DNA of 64,000 nucleotides from Rossellomorea aquimaris. Its GTDB lineage: Bacteria > Bacillota > Bacilli > Bacillales > Bacillaceae_B. The notes beneath the pieces were generated by a model that was not told the DNA's origin, did not search any database, and worked only from the letters and a program-made list of their open reading frames with translations. Position numbers and translations under genes: made by a program. Within the stretch, counting starts at the first letter, position 1. Each line of letters starts with the position of its first letter. The stretch is from assembly GCF_020172085.1 (NCBI RefSeq), contig NZ_JAIVAT010000003.1, positions 1,612,001-1,676,000 of the forward strand, given 5' to 3'. Below are positions 26,816 through 36,593 of the stretch, one piece after another.

Positions 26816-26830
26816 TTGAAAACGCTTTTA
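26816..26830. promoter_or_regulatory. cre-like site (CcpA) upstream of the transporter operon
   Basis: TTGAAAACGCTTTTA matches the Bacillus cre consensus WTGNAANCGNWNNCW in all but one position. It lies just downstream of TATACT on the minus strand, where bound CcpA would repress. That promoter lacks a clear -35 box. Confidence 0.4.
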
Positions 26831-26918
26831 ATAGTATAACATATTGGTGGATAACTATTGATATTATTAAATTTATTGTGTTCAAATGGTATTTCCTTCA
26901 AAAAATGATCACAAAAAT

Positions 26919-26959
26919 AGGTGTGTTATTCTATTCGGATTGAATAGGATAACACACCT
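26919..26959 (-). terminator. Terminator of spoIIIE
   Basis: AGGTGTGTTAT pairs with ATAACACACCT, extended by inner CTATTC/GAATAG, then ATTTTTG on the minus strand. It begins seven bases after the stop. Confidence 0.9.
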
Positions 26960-26965
26960 TTTATT

Positions 26966-29320
26966 TTACGAACTTTGTTCTTCTGATGGCTTGCCTACCA
27001 AGACGGTTCTCGGCTTGCTGCCCTCATAAGGGCCTACCACTCCCCTTACTTCCATTTCATCGATCAATCTGGCAGCTCTCGTATAGCCGATCCTGAATCT
27101 TCGCTGAAGCATGGATACAGAGGCAGTCTGCATTTCAGCAATTAACTGGACGGCGTCATTATATAATTCGTCTTCGACTTCACCTGACTTCTCATCCTCC
27201 TGCACTTCATCAGGAATCATTTCTTCCTGATATTGCGCCTTTTGTTGAGAAATGACAAAATCAACGATCTCTTCTACTTCTTCATCTGATAAGAAAGCTC
27301 CTTGAACCCTTGTCGGCTTCGATGCCCCGACTGGCATGAAGAGCATATCTCCCCGGCCCAAAAGCTTCTCTGCACCACCTGAATCCAAGATGGTCCTCGA
27401 ATCCGTTTGAGAGGATACGGCAAAGGCAATCCGTGATGGGATATTTGCTTTAATGACTCCTGTGATAACATCTACAGAAGGACGCTGCGTCGCTATGATT
27501 AGATGGATCCCTGCCGCACGTGCCATCTGAGCAAGCCGTGTGATGGCATCCTCCACGTCGCTCGAGGCCACCATCATCAAATCGGCAAGCTCATCGACAA
27601 TGACCACAATGTAAGGAAGAAGAGGCTGCTTATCATCGTTCTCGATATTCTGTCTCTTAACATAGTCATTATAGCCTTCAATATTCCTTGTGCCCGTATG
27701 AGAGAATAGTTCATACCTTCGCTCCATTTCACTTACAACCTTTTTCAAAGCCTGAGAAGCTTTTTTGGCATCCGTTACAACAGGGGCCAGGAGATGGGGT
27801 ACACCGTTATAGACATTCAACTCCACCATTTTCGGATCAATCATCATTAGCTTTACTTCATGCGGTTTTGCCCTCATGAGAATACTGGTTATAATCCCGT
27901 TGATGCAAACACTCTTCCCGCTTCCTGTCGCACCTGCCACTAATAGGTGAGGCATTTTATTCAGTTCAGCCAGAACCGCTTCGCCTGTAATATCTCGTCC
28001 CAATCCAATCTGCAGCTTGGCATCGGGCTTATTGTGTTCCTTCGCTTCGAGAACTTCCCTAAGGGACACCATGGCCACTTCCGAATTGGGAACTTCGATA
28101 CCGATGGCGGATTTACCAGGAATCGGCGCTTCAATCCGAATATCCTTCGCTGCAAGGGCTAATGCAAGGTCGTCACTCAAGTTGACGATGCGACTTACTT
28201 TCACACCCACATCGGGATGCACTTCATATTTTGTAACAGCAGGTCCTAGATGGACTTGTGTCACTTTTGCCTTTACGCCAAAGCTCTGAAACGTTCTCTC
28301 GAGCTTTGCGGCGTTGGCATGGATTAATTGGTACTCATTACTTTGATCTGTTTTTCTGGGACTTTTCAATAATGTGATCGAAGGAAGCTTGTAATCCTTA
28401 TTTTCTACCTCTGTAAAGGTGATTGGAGGTGAATCCGGTTCCCCTACAGACTCGGTATGGTTTTGTGGAACACTGACTTCTTTCTCTTCTTTTGTACCTT
28501 CGGTGGATGGAGTTGGGTCATCTTTAGGAGGTACACCGTATGCACGTTCCGCGAAATTCGAGATGATCGGCTCCCTCTTTTCTTCCTCCTGTGAAGGCGC
28601 TGATGCCACGACTTCCTCTTTCACTGGTGCCTCTTTCTTCTTCTTTTCCCTCGTCTCTTTTTTCTTGGACTGCTCTTCTTTCCATTCACTCATATCCTGT
28701 TTGAATGCCGACCATTGTCCACCCATGAATGTACCGAATCGCTTTCCGGCTCGTCCAAGAACATCGCCTAAGGACTTACCCGTCACTAATATGATCCCGA
28801 TCATGATGAAGGTTGCACTCACGATCCTTGCTCCTTGTGAATCAAAAAGAAAATAGGATACAGCAAATAGGATGCTCCCTATCATTCCCCCTCCAAGGTC
28901 CGAAGTGCTGGAATCGCCCCTTACATCCATCCAATACAAATCCCATGTATTCATAATGACACTGGGATTAGCGAAAGAGCCACCATTTGAAAGGAGGTCA
29001 AATAATTTCACATGGCTAAGTAGGAGAAAACTCGCAATAATGATATACACGCCTACCAGTCTGCGGCTGAATAACATGGGGACTTCCCTCTTAATCATGA
29101 GATAGCCCGCTACGTAAAGCATCCACAGCAAGGCAATCATGTACCACTCTCCCAGGAAAAAACGATAAAAATACACAATCGCCTTTCCAACTGCACCCAG
29201 CTCTATGATGGAAATCAAACTTAATGCAGCTAGGATCAGACCGATGATCTCATACTTGATCGTCTGTTTTAGAGTGGAACTCGTTTGAGAACGTTTTTTT
29301 CTTCTTTTTCGTTTTGCCAA
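26966..29320 (-). CDS. spoIIIE: DNA translocase SpoIIIE (FtsK family)
   Basis: SpoIIIE pumps the chromosome into the forespore through the septum. Starting at TTG 29320 (AGGTG six bases upstream) the product has 784 residues beginning AKRKRRKKR, like B. subtilis SpoIIIE. A longer GTG start at 29329 lacks an SD. Four membrane segments occupy about 25-180, a charged linker about 200-330, and the motor domain about 330-780, with Walker [13 protein letters not shown], Walker [12 protein letters not shown] and a C-terminal gamma DNA-reading domain ([22 protein letters not shown]). It follows ylzJ, separated by a GGGCTGAC repeat. Confidence 0.97.
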   Translation of the reverse strand: MAKRKRRKKRSQTSSTLKQTIKYEIIGLILAALSLISIIELGAVGKAIVYFYRFFLGEWYMIALLWMLYVAGYLMIKREVPMLFSRRLVGVYIIIASFLLLSHVKLFDLLSNGGSFANPSVIMNTWDLYWMDVRGDSSTSDLGGGMIGSILFAVSYFLFDSQGARIVSATFIMIGIILVTGKSLGDVLGRAGKRFGTFMGGQWSAFKQDMSEWKEEQSKKKETREKKKKEAPVKEEVVASAPSQEEEKREPIISNFAERAYGVPPKDDPTPSTEGTKEEKEVSVPQNHTESVGEPDSPPITFTEVENKDYKLPSITLLKSPRKTDQSNEYQLIHANAAKLERTFQSFGVKAKVTQVHLGPAVTKYEVHPDVGVKVSRIVNLSDDLALALAAKDIRIEAPIPGKSAIGIEVPNSEVAMVSLREVLEAKEHNKPDAKLQIGLGRDITGEAVLAELNKMPHLLVAGATGSGKSVCINGIITSILMRAKPHEVKLMMIDPKMVELNVYNGVPHLLAPVVTDAKKASQALKKVVSEMERRYELFSHTGTRNIEGYNDYVKRQNIENDDKQPLLPYIVVIVDELADLMMVASSDVEDAITRLAQMARAAGIHLIIATQRPSVDVITGVIKANIPSRIAFAVSSQTDSRTILDSGGAEKLLGRGDMLFMPVGASKPTRVQGAFLSDEEVEEIVDFVISQQKAQYQEEMIPDEVQEDEKSGEVEDELYNDAVQLIAEMQTASVSMLQRRFRIGYTRAARLIDEMEVRGVVGPYEGSKPRTVLVGKPSEEQSS

Positions 29321-29374
29321 TCCATTCACCTAAATTCTATTGAAGTCTACCTTGTTATGTACATAAAGATGAAG

Positions 29375-29426
29375 AAAGGGCTGACCCTTTGGGGCAATGT
29401 GTGTGCCTAAGGTGTCAGACCCTTCC
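29375..29426. repeat. GGGCTGAC inverted-repeat element, copy A
   Basis: AAAGGGCTGACCC at the left and GGTGTCAGACCCTTCC at the right form an imperfect inverted repeat between ylzJ and spoIIIE. An inner AAAGGGTCAGCCCTTT can fold alone and is followed by CTTC. Three related elements occur at 45241, 54959 and 61200. Confidence 0.6.
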
Positions 29427-29506
29427 CGTGTACTTATCGAATCAATCTATCGTCTTCCAGTAATATTATAGCATAACCACTATTTCGGGAAAATCCTCTT
29501 TCTCAC

Positions 29507-29713
29507 TCAATTGTTGATAAATTCTCCCGGGCATATTTGATCATTCATATAATGTGCCGGATCGCTGCTCATGACCCTGATGATACGGTATTTATTCTCT
29601 ACCTGCTGAACGAGTAGAGGCACGCCCTGATAGTCCATCATCATTTGGCCACTGAATTCATTTACATCTGTCGGGAATACAAGATCATTTGGAACGACAG
29701 TATACAGTATCAT
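29507..29713 (-). CDS. ylzJ: YlzJ-like small protein
   Basis: This 68-residue protein ([16 protein letters not shown], ending in CPGEFINN) matches the YlzJ family, found between tepA and spoIIIE in Bacilli. It overlaps the tepA stop by four bases (ATGA), implying translational coupling. Its function is not known. The sequence is hydrophobic with [10 protein letters not shown] in the middle but shows no clear membrane helix. Confidence 0.9.
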   Translation of the reverse strand: MILYTVVPNDLVFPTDVNEFSGQMMMDYQGVPLLVQQVENKYRIIRVMSSDPAHYMNDQICPGEFINN

Positions 29714-30465
29714 TGTACCAGCCCTTCTTGTTGATCAGACTGCTTCTTCATCTCTATCATTTCATTAATCTTTTTAATGGCAGTCCCGATCCCACCAATT
29801 CCATCGATCAGCCCATATTCTACTGCATCATCCCCCACCACATTGGTACCGATATCCCTGGTGAGGTTCCCTTTTGCAAACATCAGGTCTTTAAAATCTT
29901 CTTCCGTGATGTTGCTGTGTTTCGTAACAAAGCTTACCACCCGTTCCTGCATCTTATCCAGATACTCAAACGTTTGTGGTACTCCAATCACCAGACCCGT
30001 TAATCGAACAGGGTGGATCGTCATGGTTGCTGTGCTTGCAATGTAAGAAAAGTCGCATGATACAGCAATGGGGACACCTATACTATGTCCTCCTCCAAGC
30101 ACGACGGATACGGTGGGCTTGGATAATGAAGCGATCATTTCGGATATAGCTAATCCCGCTTCCACATCGCCCCCCACTGTATTCAATATCACAACTAGCC
30201 CTTCTATTTTTGGATTTTGTTCAATGGCTACAAGCTGTGGAATGACATGTTCATACTTCGTTGTTTTATTTTGGGGCGGGAGCTGCATATGCCCTTCTAT
30301 TTGTCCGACAATCGTCAGGCAGTGGATGTTGGAGTCTTGAGAAAGTTGTGGAACATTCGTCTGTCCAAGTTGCTGAATCTTTTCCATTAAACCAGATGGC
30401 TTGTCTTTTTGATCATCCTGCCCCTTGTTTGGCTCGTCCTGCATATGTTCATGATTTTGTTCCAT
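29710..30465 (-). CDS. tepA: ClpP-fold serine protease TepA
   Basis: The 251-residue protein belongs to the ClpP/crotonase-like family. B. subtilis TepA was named translocation-enhancing and is also reported to act on small acid-soluble spore proteins at germination. After a charged 40-residue N-terminus come [10 protein letters not shown] (oxyanion strand), GGGHSIGVP with the nucleophilic Ser, and TMTIHPVR with the His. No signal peptide is seen. AAAAGGAGATG precedes ATG. It lies between rnjB and ylzJ, as in B. subtilis. Confidence 0.94.
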   Translation of the reverse strand: MEQNHEHMQDEPNKGQDDQKDKPSGLMEKIQQLGQTNVPQLSQDSNIHCLTIVGQIEGHMQLPPQNKTTKYEHVIPQLVAIEQNPKIEGLVVILNTVGGDVEAGLAISEMIASLSKPTVSVVLGGGHSIGVPIAVSCDFSYIASTATMTIHPVRLTGLVIGVPQTFEYLDKMQERVVSFVTKHSNITEEDFKDLMFAKGNLTRDIGTNVVGDDAVEYGLIDGIGGIGTAIKKINEMIEMKKQSDQQEGLVQ

Positions 30466-30555
30466 GAAAACATCTCCTTTTCATTCCCATTCTCTTGTTA
30501 TTATTTTAATTCAGGAGTGTTTTCATACTGTTTTCTTTCGTGTTAAATAAATATA

Positions 30556-30581
30556 GGGCTATTTGATAATCCAAATAGCCC
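30556..30581 (-). terminator. Terminator of rnjB
   Basis: GGGCTATTTG and CAAATAGCCC pair perfectly (10 bp) around a 6-base loop, followed by TATATTTATT on the minus strand. Confidence 0.82.
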
Positions 30582-30587
30582 CATTCA

Positions 30588-32258
30588 TTATACTTCCATG
30601 ATGATCGGTAGGATCATCGGTCTTCTTCTTGTTTTATTGAATAGATAATGATTCAATTGATCACGGATGTCCTGCTTGATGGCAGTCCATTCGAAAGAGC
30701 CTTTTTGCAGATAAGAATGGACCACATCTGTCACGATGCCCCCGGCACCTTCGATCAATTCTTCGGACTCCCTTACATAAACAAACCCCCGTGAAATAAT
30801 TTCAGGTCCAGCGACGATTGATTTGGAACGTCGGTTGATGGTCACGACAACCGTAAATACACCGTCTTCCGATAATAATTTACGATCCCTAAGAACAATG
30901 TTCCCAACATCGCCGACACCAATTCCATCGATCAGTACATTTCCTGCCTGTACACGACCGCTCATTCTCATCTTACCGTCCTTGTATTGGAGCACATCAC
31001 CTTTATCCAAAATAAAAATCTGCTTATATGGAAGTCCTGTATCATGTGCCAGCTGGGTATGGGCGACTAACATCTTATATTCACCCTGGATGGGGATGAA
31101 GTACTTTGGTTTCATGATATTTAACATGAACTTTAAGTCTTCCTGACTTCCATGACCAGACACATGGACTTTCTTTGTCGCTGTCAATACATTTGCCCCT
31201 GCTCTATAAAGCATGTCGATCGTTCTGCCTACAATCACTTCCATTCCAGGTGATGGCGTTGCGGTAATGAGGACTGTGTCTCCTTCTTCAATGTTCACCA
31301 GGCGATGAGAACGTTTGGACATACGTTGAAGTGCTTCAAAAGGTTCTCCCTGTGTGCCTGTGGCGATGATGAGAATTTCATCTTTAGGATAATCACCGAT
31401 TTCATCCATCCCTATGATCAGTTCATCCCGGACATGGAGATATCCCAGTTTCAAGGCAACATCATAGACTCTCTTCAAACTCTTACCAACTACAACGACT
31501 TTACGATTATTTTGATCCGCTGTATCGAAAACTTGTTGAAGCCTTATTAAATTGGTTGCAAAACATGCTACAATCACTCTGCCAGACGCACTGCGCAATG
31601 CATTCGTGATATGTTGCTCAATGACTGATTCGGATGTAGTAAATCCTGGTCTCTCTGCCTCTTTACTATCAGACAAGAGACATAGAACACCCTTCTCACC
31701 GATTTGCGCCATCTTGCCTAAATCCGGTCTGTAAAGATGTTTAGCTGATTGATCAAACTTAAACTCTCCTGTATGGACGATGATTCCTTCAGATGTATGT
31801 ATACATATCCCGACCGAATCAGGAATACTGTGTGTAGTCTTAAAAAAAGTGACATTTACGCCATCGAAAGTGAGATAGCTGTCTGAGTGAACGGTATAGA
31901 ATTTCACATCCTCCCTGACATTCTCATCCTTCAACCGGGCCTTTACAAGGGCATTTGTCAAGCGTGTACCATAGACAGGAGCTTTGATCTTACTTAAAAC
32001 ATATGAAATCGCACCGATACTGTCCTCATGTCCATGAGTCAGGAAGATCCCTCTCACCCTTTCTTTATTTTCCAGTAAATATTGAATATCCGGGATAACG
32101 ATGTCGATTCCCAGCATTTCATTTTCTGGAAACATCAGTCCCGCGTCGATCACAAAAATTTCGTGATCCACTTCAATCACGTACATATTCTTACCGATTT
32201 CTCCCACTCCACCAAGAGGTATTACTTTAATACTTTCATTCTTTGTCTTACTCACCAT
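30588..32258 (-). CDS. rnjB: Ribonuclease J2
   Basis: The 556 residues have the metallo-beta-lactamase/beta-CASP fold of RNase J, which joins RNase J1 in mRNA decay and processing. The core metal motif, HxHxDH in J1, reads HGHEDS here (75-80): the last His is replaced by Ser. TGEFKFD likewise has Glu where J1 has Asp. Both changes point to J2, the weakly active partner. The C-terminus FNKTRRRPMILPIIMEV is typical. AGGAGG precedes ATG. In B. subtilis ymfA/rnjB occupies the same place after dapA. Confidence 0.95.
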   Translation of the reverse strand: MVSKTKNESIKVIPLGGVGEIGKNMYVIEVDHEIFVIDAGLMFPENEMLGIDIVIPDIQYLLENKERVRGIFLTHGHEDSIGAISYVLSKIKAPVYGTRLTNALVKARLKDENVREDVKFYTVHSDSYLTFDGVNVTFFKTTHSIPDSVGICIHTSEGIIVHTGEFKFDQSAKHLYRPDLGKMAQIGEKGVLCLLSDSKEAERPGFTTSESVIEQHITNALRSASGRVIVACFATNLIRLQQVFDTADQNNRKVVVVGKSLKRVYDVALKLGYLHVRDELIIGMDEIGDYPKDEILIIATGTQGEPFEALQRMSKRSHRLVNIEEGDTVLITATPSPGMEVIVGRTIDMLYRAGANVLTATKKVHVSGHGSQEDLKFMLNIMKPKYFIPIQGEYKMLVAHTQLAHDTGLPYKQIFILDKGDVLQYKDGKMRMSGRVQAGNVLIDGIGVGDVGNIVLRDRKLLSEDGVFTVVVTINRRSKSIVAGPEIISRGFVYVRESEELIEGAGGIVTDVVHSYLQKGSFEWTAIKQDIRDQLNHYLFNKTRRRPMILPIIMEV

Positions 32259-32468
32259 TATGTCCTCCTATGCTGTTCCTTCCCCGATCTTAAATCAGTT
32301 ATATCCATTATACTTGATACTATTTTGGGAGCACAACCAAATTTATCCTCCCTCAACAAGATTAGGTAAAAGACTGCAATCATTTATACTACGTTACTAT
32401 TTCGATACATTAAGAGGAATTCCTTCTTCTTTCGGGTAATATATGCCTCACTGATATAAGACAAAAAA

Positions 32469-32498
32469 AGACCGTAAAGGAACATCCCTTCACGGTCT
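32469..32498 (-). terminator. Terminator of the asd-dapG-dapA operon
   Basis: AGACCGTGAAGG pairs with CCTTTACGGTCT around a six-base loop (one G-U pair), followed by TTTTTTT on the minus strand, 25 bases after the dapA stop. Confidence 0.92.
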
Positions 32499-32523
32499 AA
32501 TATGTTAAGTCAGTGGCCTATGT

Positions 32524-33396
32524 TTATGATAAAGCTTCTAACAATTGAGACAGTTTTGCCCTTTCCACTTCAGTTAGTGGAATTAACGGTAGGCGCACAG
32601 AGCCGACGTCAAGGCCTTTCATCTGCAATGCCGTTTTGACAGGAGTCGGGTTCGGGCTAGTAAACAGGCCTTTCATGATCGGAAGTAGTCCTTGATGCAT
32701 GCGTGCTGCATCTGAAAGGTTTCCATTTAAAAAGGCTGAAACCATTTCCTGCATTTCGTTTCCGATGACATGGGAAGCAACAGATACTACTCCCTCACCA
32801 CCAATGGACAATACAGGTAAGGTAAGACCGTCATCCCCGCTGTACAACTTAAACCCGTCTGACGTCTCGGAAATAATGGCAGTCATACTGTCCAAATCTC
32901 CACTTGCTTCTTTGACAGCAACGATGTTATCGATCTTTGAAAGACGAATAATCGTCTCAGGTGACATGTTGACACTTGATCTTCCAGGAATATTATAGAG
33001 CATGACAGGTAAGGACGTTGATTCGGCAATCACCTTAAAATGCTGATACATTCCTTCCTGACTCGGCTTATTATAATACGGTGCCACAAGCATGACTGCA
33101 TCCACGCCTGCCTCTTCAGCCTTCTTGGTCAGCTCAATTGAGGCATGGGTGTTATTGCTTCCCGTACCGGCAATGACAGGAACCCTACCATCCACCACTT
33201 TCACCACATGTCGGAATAAGGCAACCTTTTCTTCTTTCGTTAAAGTAGGTGATTCTCCAGTAGTCCCGGCTACTACGAGCGAATCCGATCCGTTATCAAT
33301 CAGATACTGGATCAATTGCGTCGTTTTAGTAAAATCAATATTTCCTTTACGGTCAAATGGTGTAACCATTGCCGTAGATACACGGCCAAAATTCAA
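32524..33396 (-). CDS. dapA: 4-hydroxy-tetrahydrodipicolinate synthase
   Basis: DapA condenses aspartate semialdehyde with pyruvate, the first committed step to lysine, diaminopimelate and dipicolinate. AGTTGESPTLT (pyruvate site), YYNKPSQEGMYQHF and VKEASGD with the Schiff-base Lys are present. I start at TTG 33396 (NFGRVSTAMVTPF): GAGGAG lies ten bases upstream and the product is then 290 residues, the family norm. The frame continues open to 33477, but that would overlap dapG by 59 bases. It is the last gene of asd-dapG-dapA. Confidence 0.95.
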   Translation of the reverse strand: MNFGRVSTAMVTPFDRKGNIDFTKTTQLIQYLIDNGSDSLVVAGTTGESPTLTKEEKVALFRHVVKVVDGRVPVIAGTGSNNTHASIELTKKAEEAGVDAVMLVAPYYNKPSQEGMYQHFKVIAESTSLPVMLYNIPGRSSVNMSPETIIRLSKIDNIVAVKEASGDLDSMTAIISETSDGFKLYSGDDGLTLPVLSIGGEGVVSVASHVIGNEMQEMVSAFLNGNLSDAARMHQGLLPIMKGLFTSPNPTPVKTALQMKGLDVGSVRLPLIPLTEVERAKLSQLLEALS

Positions 33397-33418
33397 TCTA
33401 GTCACTCTCCTCGTAAGT

Positions 33419-34657
33419 TTATCCCACTCTGAATACAGCGCTTCTCTCTTGTAATTGAAAGGTATCATGAAGTGCATTAATGGCTTTAATCAAATCCATT
33501 TCTTTCACCAGTACCCAAATGGTTGTATGACTATCCGCAGACTGCAGTATGCGGATCCCTTCATTGGAAAGGGAGGAAACGATGGCAGAGGTCACACCGG
33601 GGACTCCTGTCATCCCGGCTCCAACCACTGAGATCTTTGCACATTCTGATTCAATAACGGGGTTGTGTCCTATTTTCCTTAGAACGCTGATTGCATCTTC
33701 TGCCACGGATGAACCCACCGTGTACACGACACCTCTTGGGGAAATGTTAATGAAATCAACACTTATCTCCTCTTTGGCCATCGCTTTAAATACTTCTGCT
33801 TGGAGATTGTACTGATCTTCCTTAGCAAAGACTTTAATTTGCGTGAGGTTGGATACATGAGCGATCCCTGTGACGGGATGGCTTCTGAACTCTTTGTGTG
33901 CTTTTGTATTTTCAAGGGTAGTAACCAGGGTACCTTCACCATTTGAATAGGTCGAACGAATCCTGATTGGCACATTCGAATTCATAGCAATTTCAACCGC
34001 CCTCGGATGTATCACCTTCGCTCCTTGGTATGCCATATTACACACTTCGTTATAAGAAACAACCGTTATGGGCCTTGCTTTGGATGATATTCGCGGATCG
34101 GCAGTCATGACTCCTTCCACGTCTGTGAATATATCAATATAGTCCGCTTTTAATGCAACTCCAAGAGCGGAAGCAGAAGTATCGCTTCCTCCTCTGCCAA
34201 TGGTTGTGACATCCCCATCTTTTGTCGCTCCCTGGAATCCTGCCACCACCACGGCATCATGATGCTCGAGTTCTTTTACCAGTCTGCTGCATTTCATCTC
34301 TACTATCTTTGCATTATTAAAATCATTATTGGTCCGGAACCCGGCTTGCGCGCCTGTAAGGGCTGTTGACCGAATTCCATGCTCAAGCAGCATGTTGGAA
34401 AATACCAGACTTGATATGATTTCTCCACAGGACAATAGTAGGTCCTGCTCCCTCTTACTGATCGAAGTATTCCTTCCACCAATTAATGATAAAAGGGAGT
34501 CCGTCGCGTAAGGTTCACCTTTCCGTCCCATTGCCGAAACCACTACCACTACTTTATAACCTTTATCGATTGCTTGTTTCGTGTGGGCAAGTGCCTTCAG
34601 TCGGCTTGCCTCGTCACGTACAGATGTTCCACCAAATTTTTGAACGATCACTTTCAT
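33419..34657 (-). CDS. dapG: Aspartokinase I
   Basis: This enzyme phosphorylates aspartate to open the pathway for diaminopimelate and dipicolinate. The 412 residues contain the kinase domain (about 1-240; KFGGTSVRDEASR, GRGGSDTSASALGVALKADYIDIFTDVEGVMTADPR) and two ACT regulatory domains (about 260-400). In B. subtilis DapG responds to meso-diaminopimelate. Its place between asd and dapA is standard, and no lysine riboswitch was seen upstream. Confidence 0.96.
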   Translation of the reverse strand: MKVIVQKFGGTSVRDEASRLKALAHTKQAIDKGYKVVVVVSAMGRKGEPYATDSLLSLIGGRNTSISKREQDLLLSCGEIISSLVFSNMLLEHGIRSTALTGAQAGFRTNNDFNNAKIVEMKCSRLVKELEHHDAVVVAGFQGATKDGDVTTIGRGGSDTSASALGVALKADYIDIFTDVEGVMTADPRISSKARPITVVSYNEVCNMAYQGAKVIHPRAVEIAMNSNVPIRIRSTYSNGEGTLVTTLENTKAHKEFRSHPVTGIAHVSNLTQIKVFAKEDQYNLQAEVFKAMAKEEISVDFINISPRGVVYTVGSSVAEDAISVLRKIGHNPVIESECAKISVVGAGMTGVPGVTSAIVSSLSNEGIRILQSADSHTTIWVLVKEMDLIKAINALHDTFQLQERSAVFRVG

Positions 34658-34742
34658 GACTACACCTCATTGTCATATGTTCAAGAGGTATGAGAAAACG
34701 AGTAGTGGAATTATTCAGATCAGCTGGATGGACCCCTCTTTA

Positions 34743-35789
34743 TTACTTTATTAGGCCAAGCTTCATTAAACTTTCTGCGATTTGAACTGAGTTCCAAGCG
34801 GCTCCCTTCAATAAGTTGTCAGACACAACCCACATATGGAAGCCTTTGTCTTCATCAAGATCTTTACGCACCCTACCAACAAATACATCCGGTTTTCCTA
34901 CGGCATGGGCAGGCATCGGATAAATTTGTTCTTCAGGATTGTCTTCCAAGGTCACCCCTGGTGCTTCCTCTAGAAGAGCATGGATATCTTTCACTGAAAC
35001 AGAATCCTTCTCAATTTCAATATATACACTTTCAGAGTGACCTGTTACAACTGGTAATCTTACACATGTTGCAGATACCTTTAACGAAGGCATATGCATG
35101 ATTTTTTTCGTTTCGTTGATCATTTTCATTTCTTCAAACGTAAAGCCGTTGTCTTGAAATGTATCAATTTGAGGAATGGCATTGTATGCTATTTGATAAT
35201 GTTTTTTGTCCCCTTTTACAGGTAACACAGCAGGTTCATATGATTCACCTGATAAAATGGCCTGTGACTGTGAGTGAAGTTCATCAATTGCAACCGCACC
35301 TGCACCTGAAACGGCCTGATAAGTAGACACGATCACTTTCTTCAGTCCATACTGCTTGCGGATTGGCTCAAGCGCCGCAACCATTTGTATCGTAGAACAA
35401 TTAGGATTGGCAATAATTCCATTATGATCTTTCAAATCTTCTTCATTCACTTCCGGAACAACAAGCGGAACATCCGGATCCATTCGGTACGCACTCGTAT
35501 TGTCGACAACAATAGCCCCGCGCTTTACGGCTTCAGGAGCAAGAAGTTTGGATACACTTCCCCCAGCACTGAATAAAGCGATATCGACTCCTTCAAAACT
35601 TTCAGGCTTTGCTTCTTCTACCGTCCATTCTTTCCCTTTAAACATAACAGTGGACCCTGAAGAACGTGCTGATGATAATAAGGTCAATTGTTTTATTGGA
35701 AAATCCCTTTTTTCTAAAGTTTGAAGCATTTGTTGCCCTACGGCACCAGTGGCACCCACAACAGCTACATGTAATCCCGTTGTATTCAA
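34743..35789 (-). CDS. asd: Aspartate-semialdehyde dehydrogenase
   Basis: Asd reduces aspartyl phosphate to the semialdehyde with [16 protein letters not shown] (nucleotide binding), NPNCSTIQM with the catalytic Cys, and [13 protein letters not shown] near the end are seen. The start is TTG at 35789 ([11 protein letters not shown]), eight bases after AAGGAG; the upstream ATG at 35831 has no SD and would add 14 residues not found in B. subtilis Asd. The product has 348 residues. It opens the asd-dapG-dapA operon, next to dipicolinate synthase. Confidence 0.95.
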   Translation of the reverse strand: MNTTGLHVAVVGATGAVGQQMLQTLEKRDFPIKQLTLLSSARSSGSTVMFKGKEWTVEEAKPESFEGVDIALFSAGGSVSKLLAPEAVKRGAIVVDNTSAYRMDPDVPLVVPEVNEEDLKDHNGIIANPNCSTIQMVAALEPIRKQYGLKKVIVSTYQAVSGAGAVAIDELHSQSQAILSGESYEPAVLPVKGDKKHYQIAYNAIPQIDTFQDNGFTFEEMKMINETKKIMHMPSLKVSATCVRLPVVTGHSESVYIEIEKDSVSVKDIHALLEEAPGVTLEDNPEEQIYPMPAHAVGKPDVFVGRVRKDLDEDKGFHMWVVSDNLLKGAAWNSVQIAESLMKLGLIK

Positions 35790-35954
35790 AATCTTCTCTC
35801 CTTCCAACCATTCAGTAATACCATAGTACAATAGGTAAAGTAATTTAATCTATTACTATAATAAAGAATATTTTAACATAAACAATTATTCGACAATAGG
35901 AATTTTTTTATTTCCAAGTACCCTCATTTCACGAATCTCTTCTACGTGCATGAA

Positions 35955-35993
35955 AAGAAGGTCATCTGAATGGGATAAGGTGATGACCTTCTT
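35955..35993 (-). terminator. Terminator of dpaAB
   Basis: AAGAAGGTCATC and GATGACCTTCTT pair perfectly (12 bp) around a 15-base loop, followed by TTC and an AT-rich stretch on the minus strand. It separates the sporulation-controlled dpaAB from asd. Confidence 0.85.
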
Positions 35994-35999
35994 GATGTA

Positions 36000-36593
36000 T
36001 TAATCCAAATATCTTTCGATGACGACGGGTTGCAGCTGCCTCCCTTCCATCGCTGCTTCTATCGTTTCCTGAATCAGAGTCATTCTTGCCACCATCGATT
36101 TCGGTTTAGCCTCAGGTGCATCCTGCCCAAATGGAATAAAATATATATCTTTAGTCGAAATCAACCGCATCAGATTCACACCATTCAATCCAAGAGCATC
36201 ATTTGTAGAAATACCGAGCACCACAGGACGATGATTTCGAATTGTCGCTTTGGCTGCCATCAACACAGGAGAATCGGTCATGGCATTGGCAAACTTACTC
36301 ATTGAATTTCCTGTAAGAGGCGCAATCACCATGCAGTCCAGTGGTATCTTTGGACCAAGCGGTTCTGCCTTGACGATTGAATCGATTACTTTATGTCCTG
36401 TAACGTCTTCTATACGCTTAATCCAATCTTCGCCTTTACCGAATCTTGTCTCAGTATTCATAACGGTTGAGGTTACAATCGGCATGACTTCCGCTCCGTT
36501 ATTGACTAATCGTTCGATTTCAGGGAAAACGGCATCATACGTACAATGAGATCCAGTCAGACCAAACCCGATTCTTTTTCCTTTCACACTCAT
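36000..36593 (-). CDS. dpaB: Dipicolinate synthase subunit B
   Basis: This 197-residue flavoprotein-like subunit (SpoVFB) begins KGKRIGFGLTGSHCTYD and has APLTGNSMSKFANAMTDSPVLMA, typical of the flavin-dependent decarboxylase-like fold. With DpaA it turns a DapA-derived precursor into dipicolinic acid in the mother cell. Its start overlaps the dpaA stop by four bases, so the two are translationally coupled. Confidence 0.96.
   Translation of the reverse strand: MSVKGKRIGFGLTGSHCTYDAVFPEIERLVNNGAEVMPIVTSTVMNTETRFGKGEDWIKRIEDVTGHKVIDSIVKAEPLGPKIPLDCMVIAPLTGNSMSKFANAMTDSPVLMAAKATIRNHRPVVLGISTNDALGLNGVNLMRLISTKDIYFIPFGQDAPEAKPKSMVARMTLIQETIEAAMEGRQLQPVVIERYLD

Larger units (their letters stand above)
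26539..26965. other. Regulatory region upstream of the GntR-nucleoside transporter operon
   Basis: About 430 AT-rich bases hold the spoIIIE terminator, a TATACT -10-like element (26833-26838, minus), an adjacent cre-like site (26816-26830) and the palindromic operator (26565-26582). No coding frame is convincing. Confidence 0.6.

Noticed and set aside
28419..28856. 145-residue plus-strand frame inside spoIIIE
   Set aside because: Antisense to the charged linker of SpoIIIE; low-complexity Ser/Phe composition typical of a shadow.
32524..33477. Longer dapA frame beginning at 33477
   Set aside because: It would overlap dapG by 59 bases, has no SD and adds 27 residues absent from the family; TTG 33396 has a proper SD.
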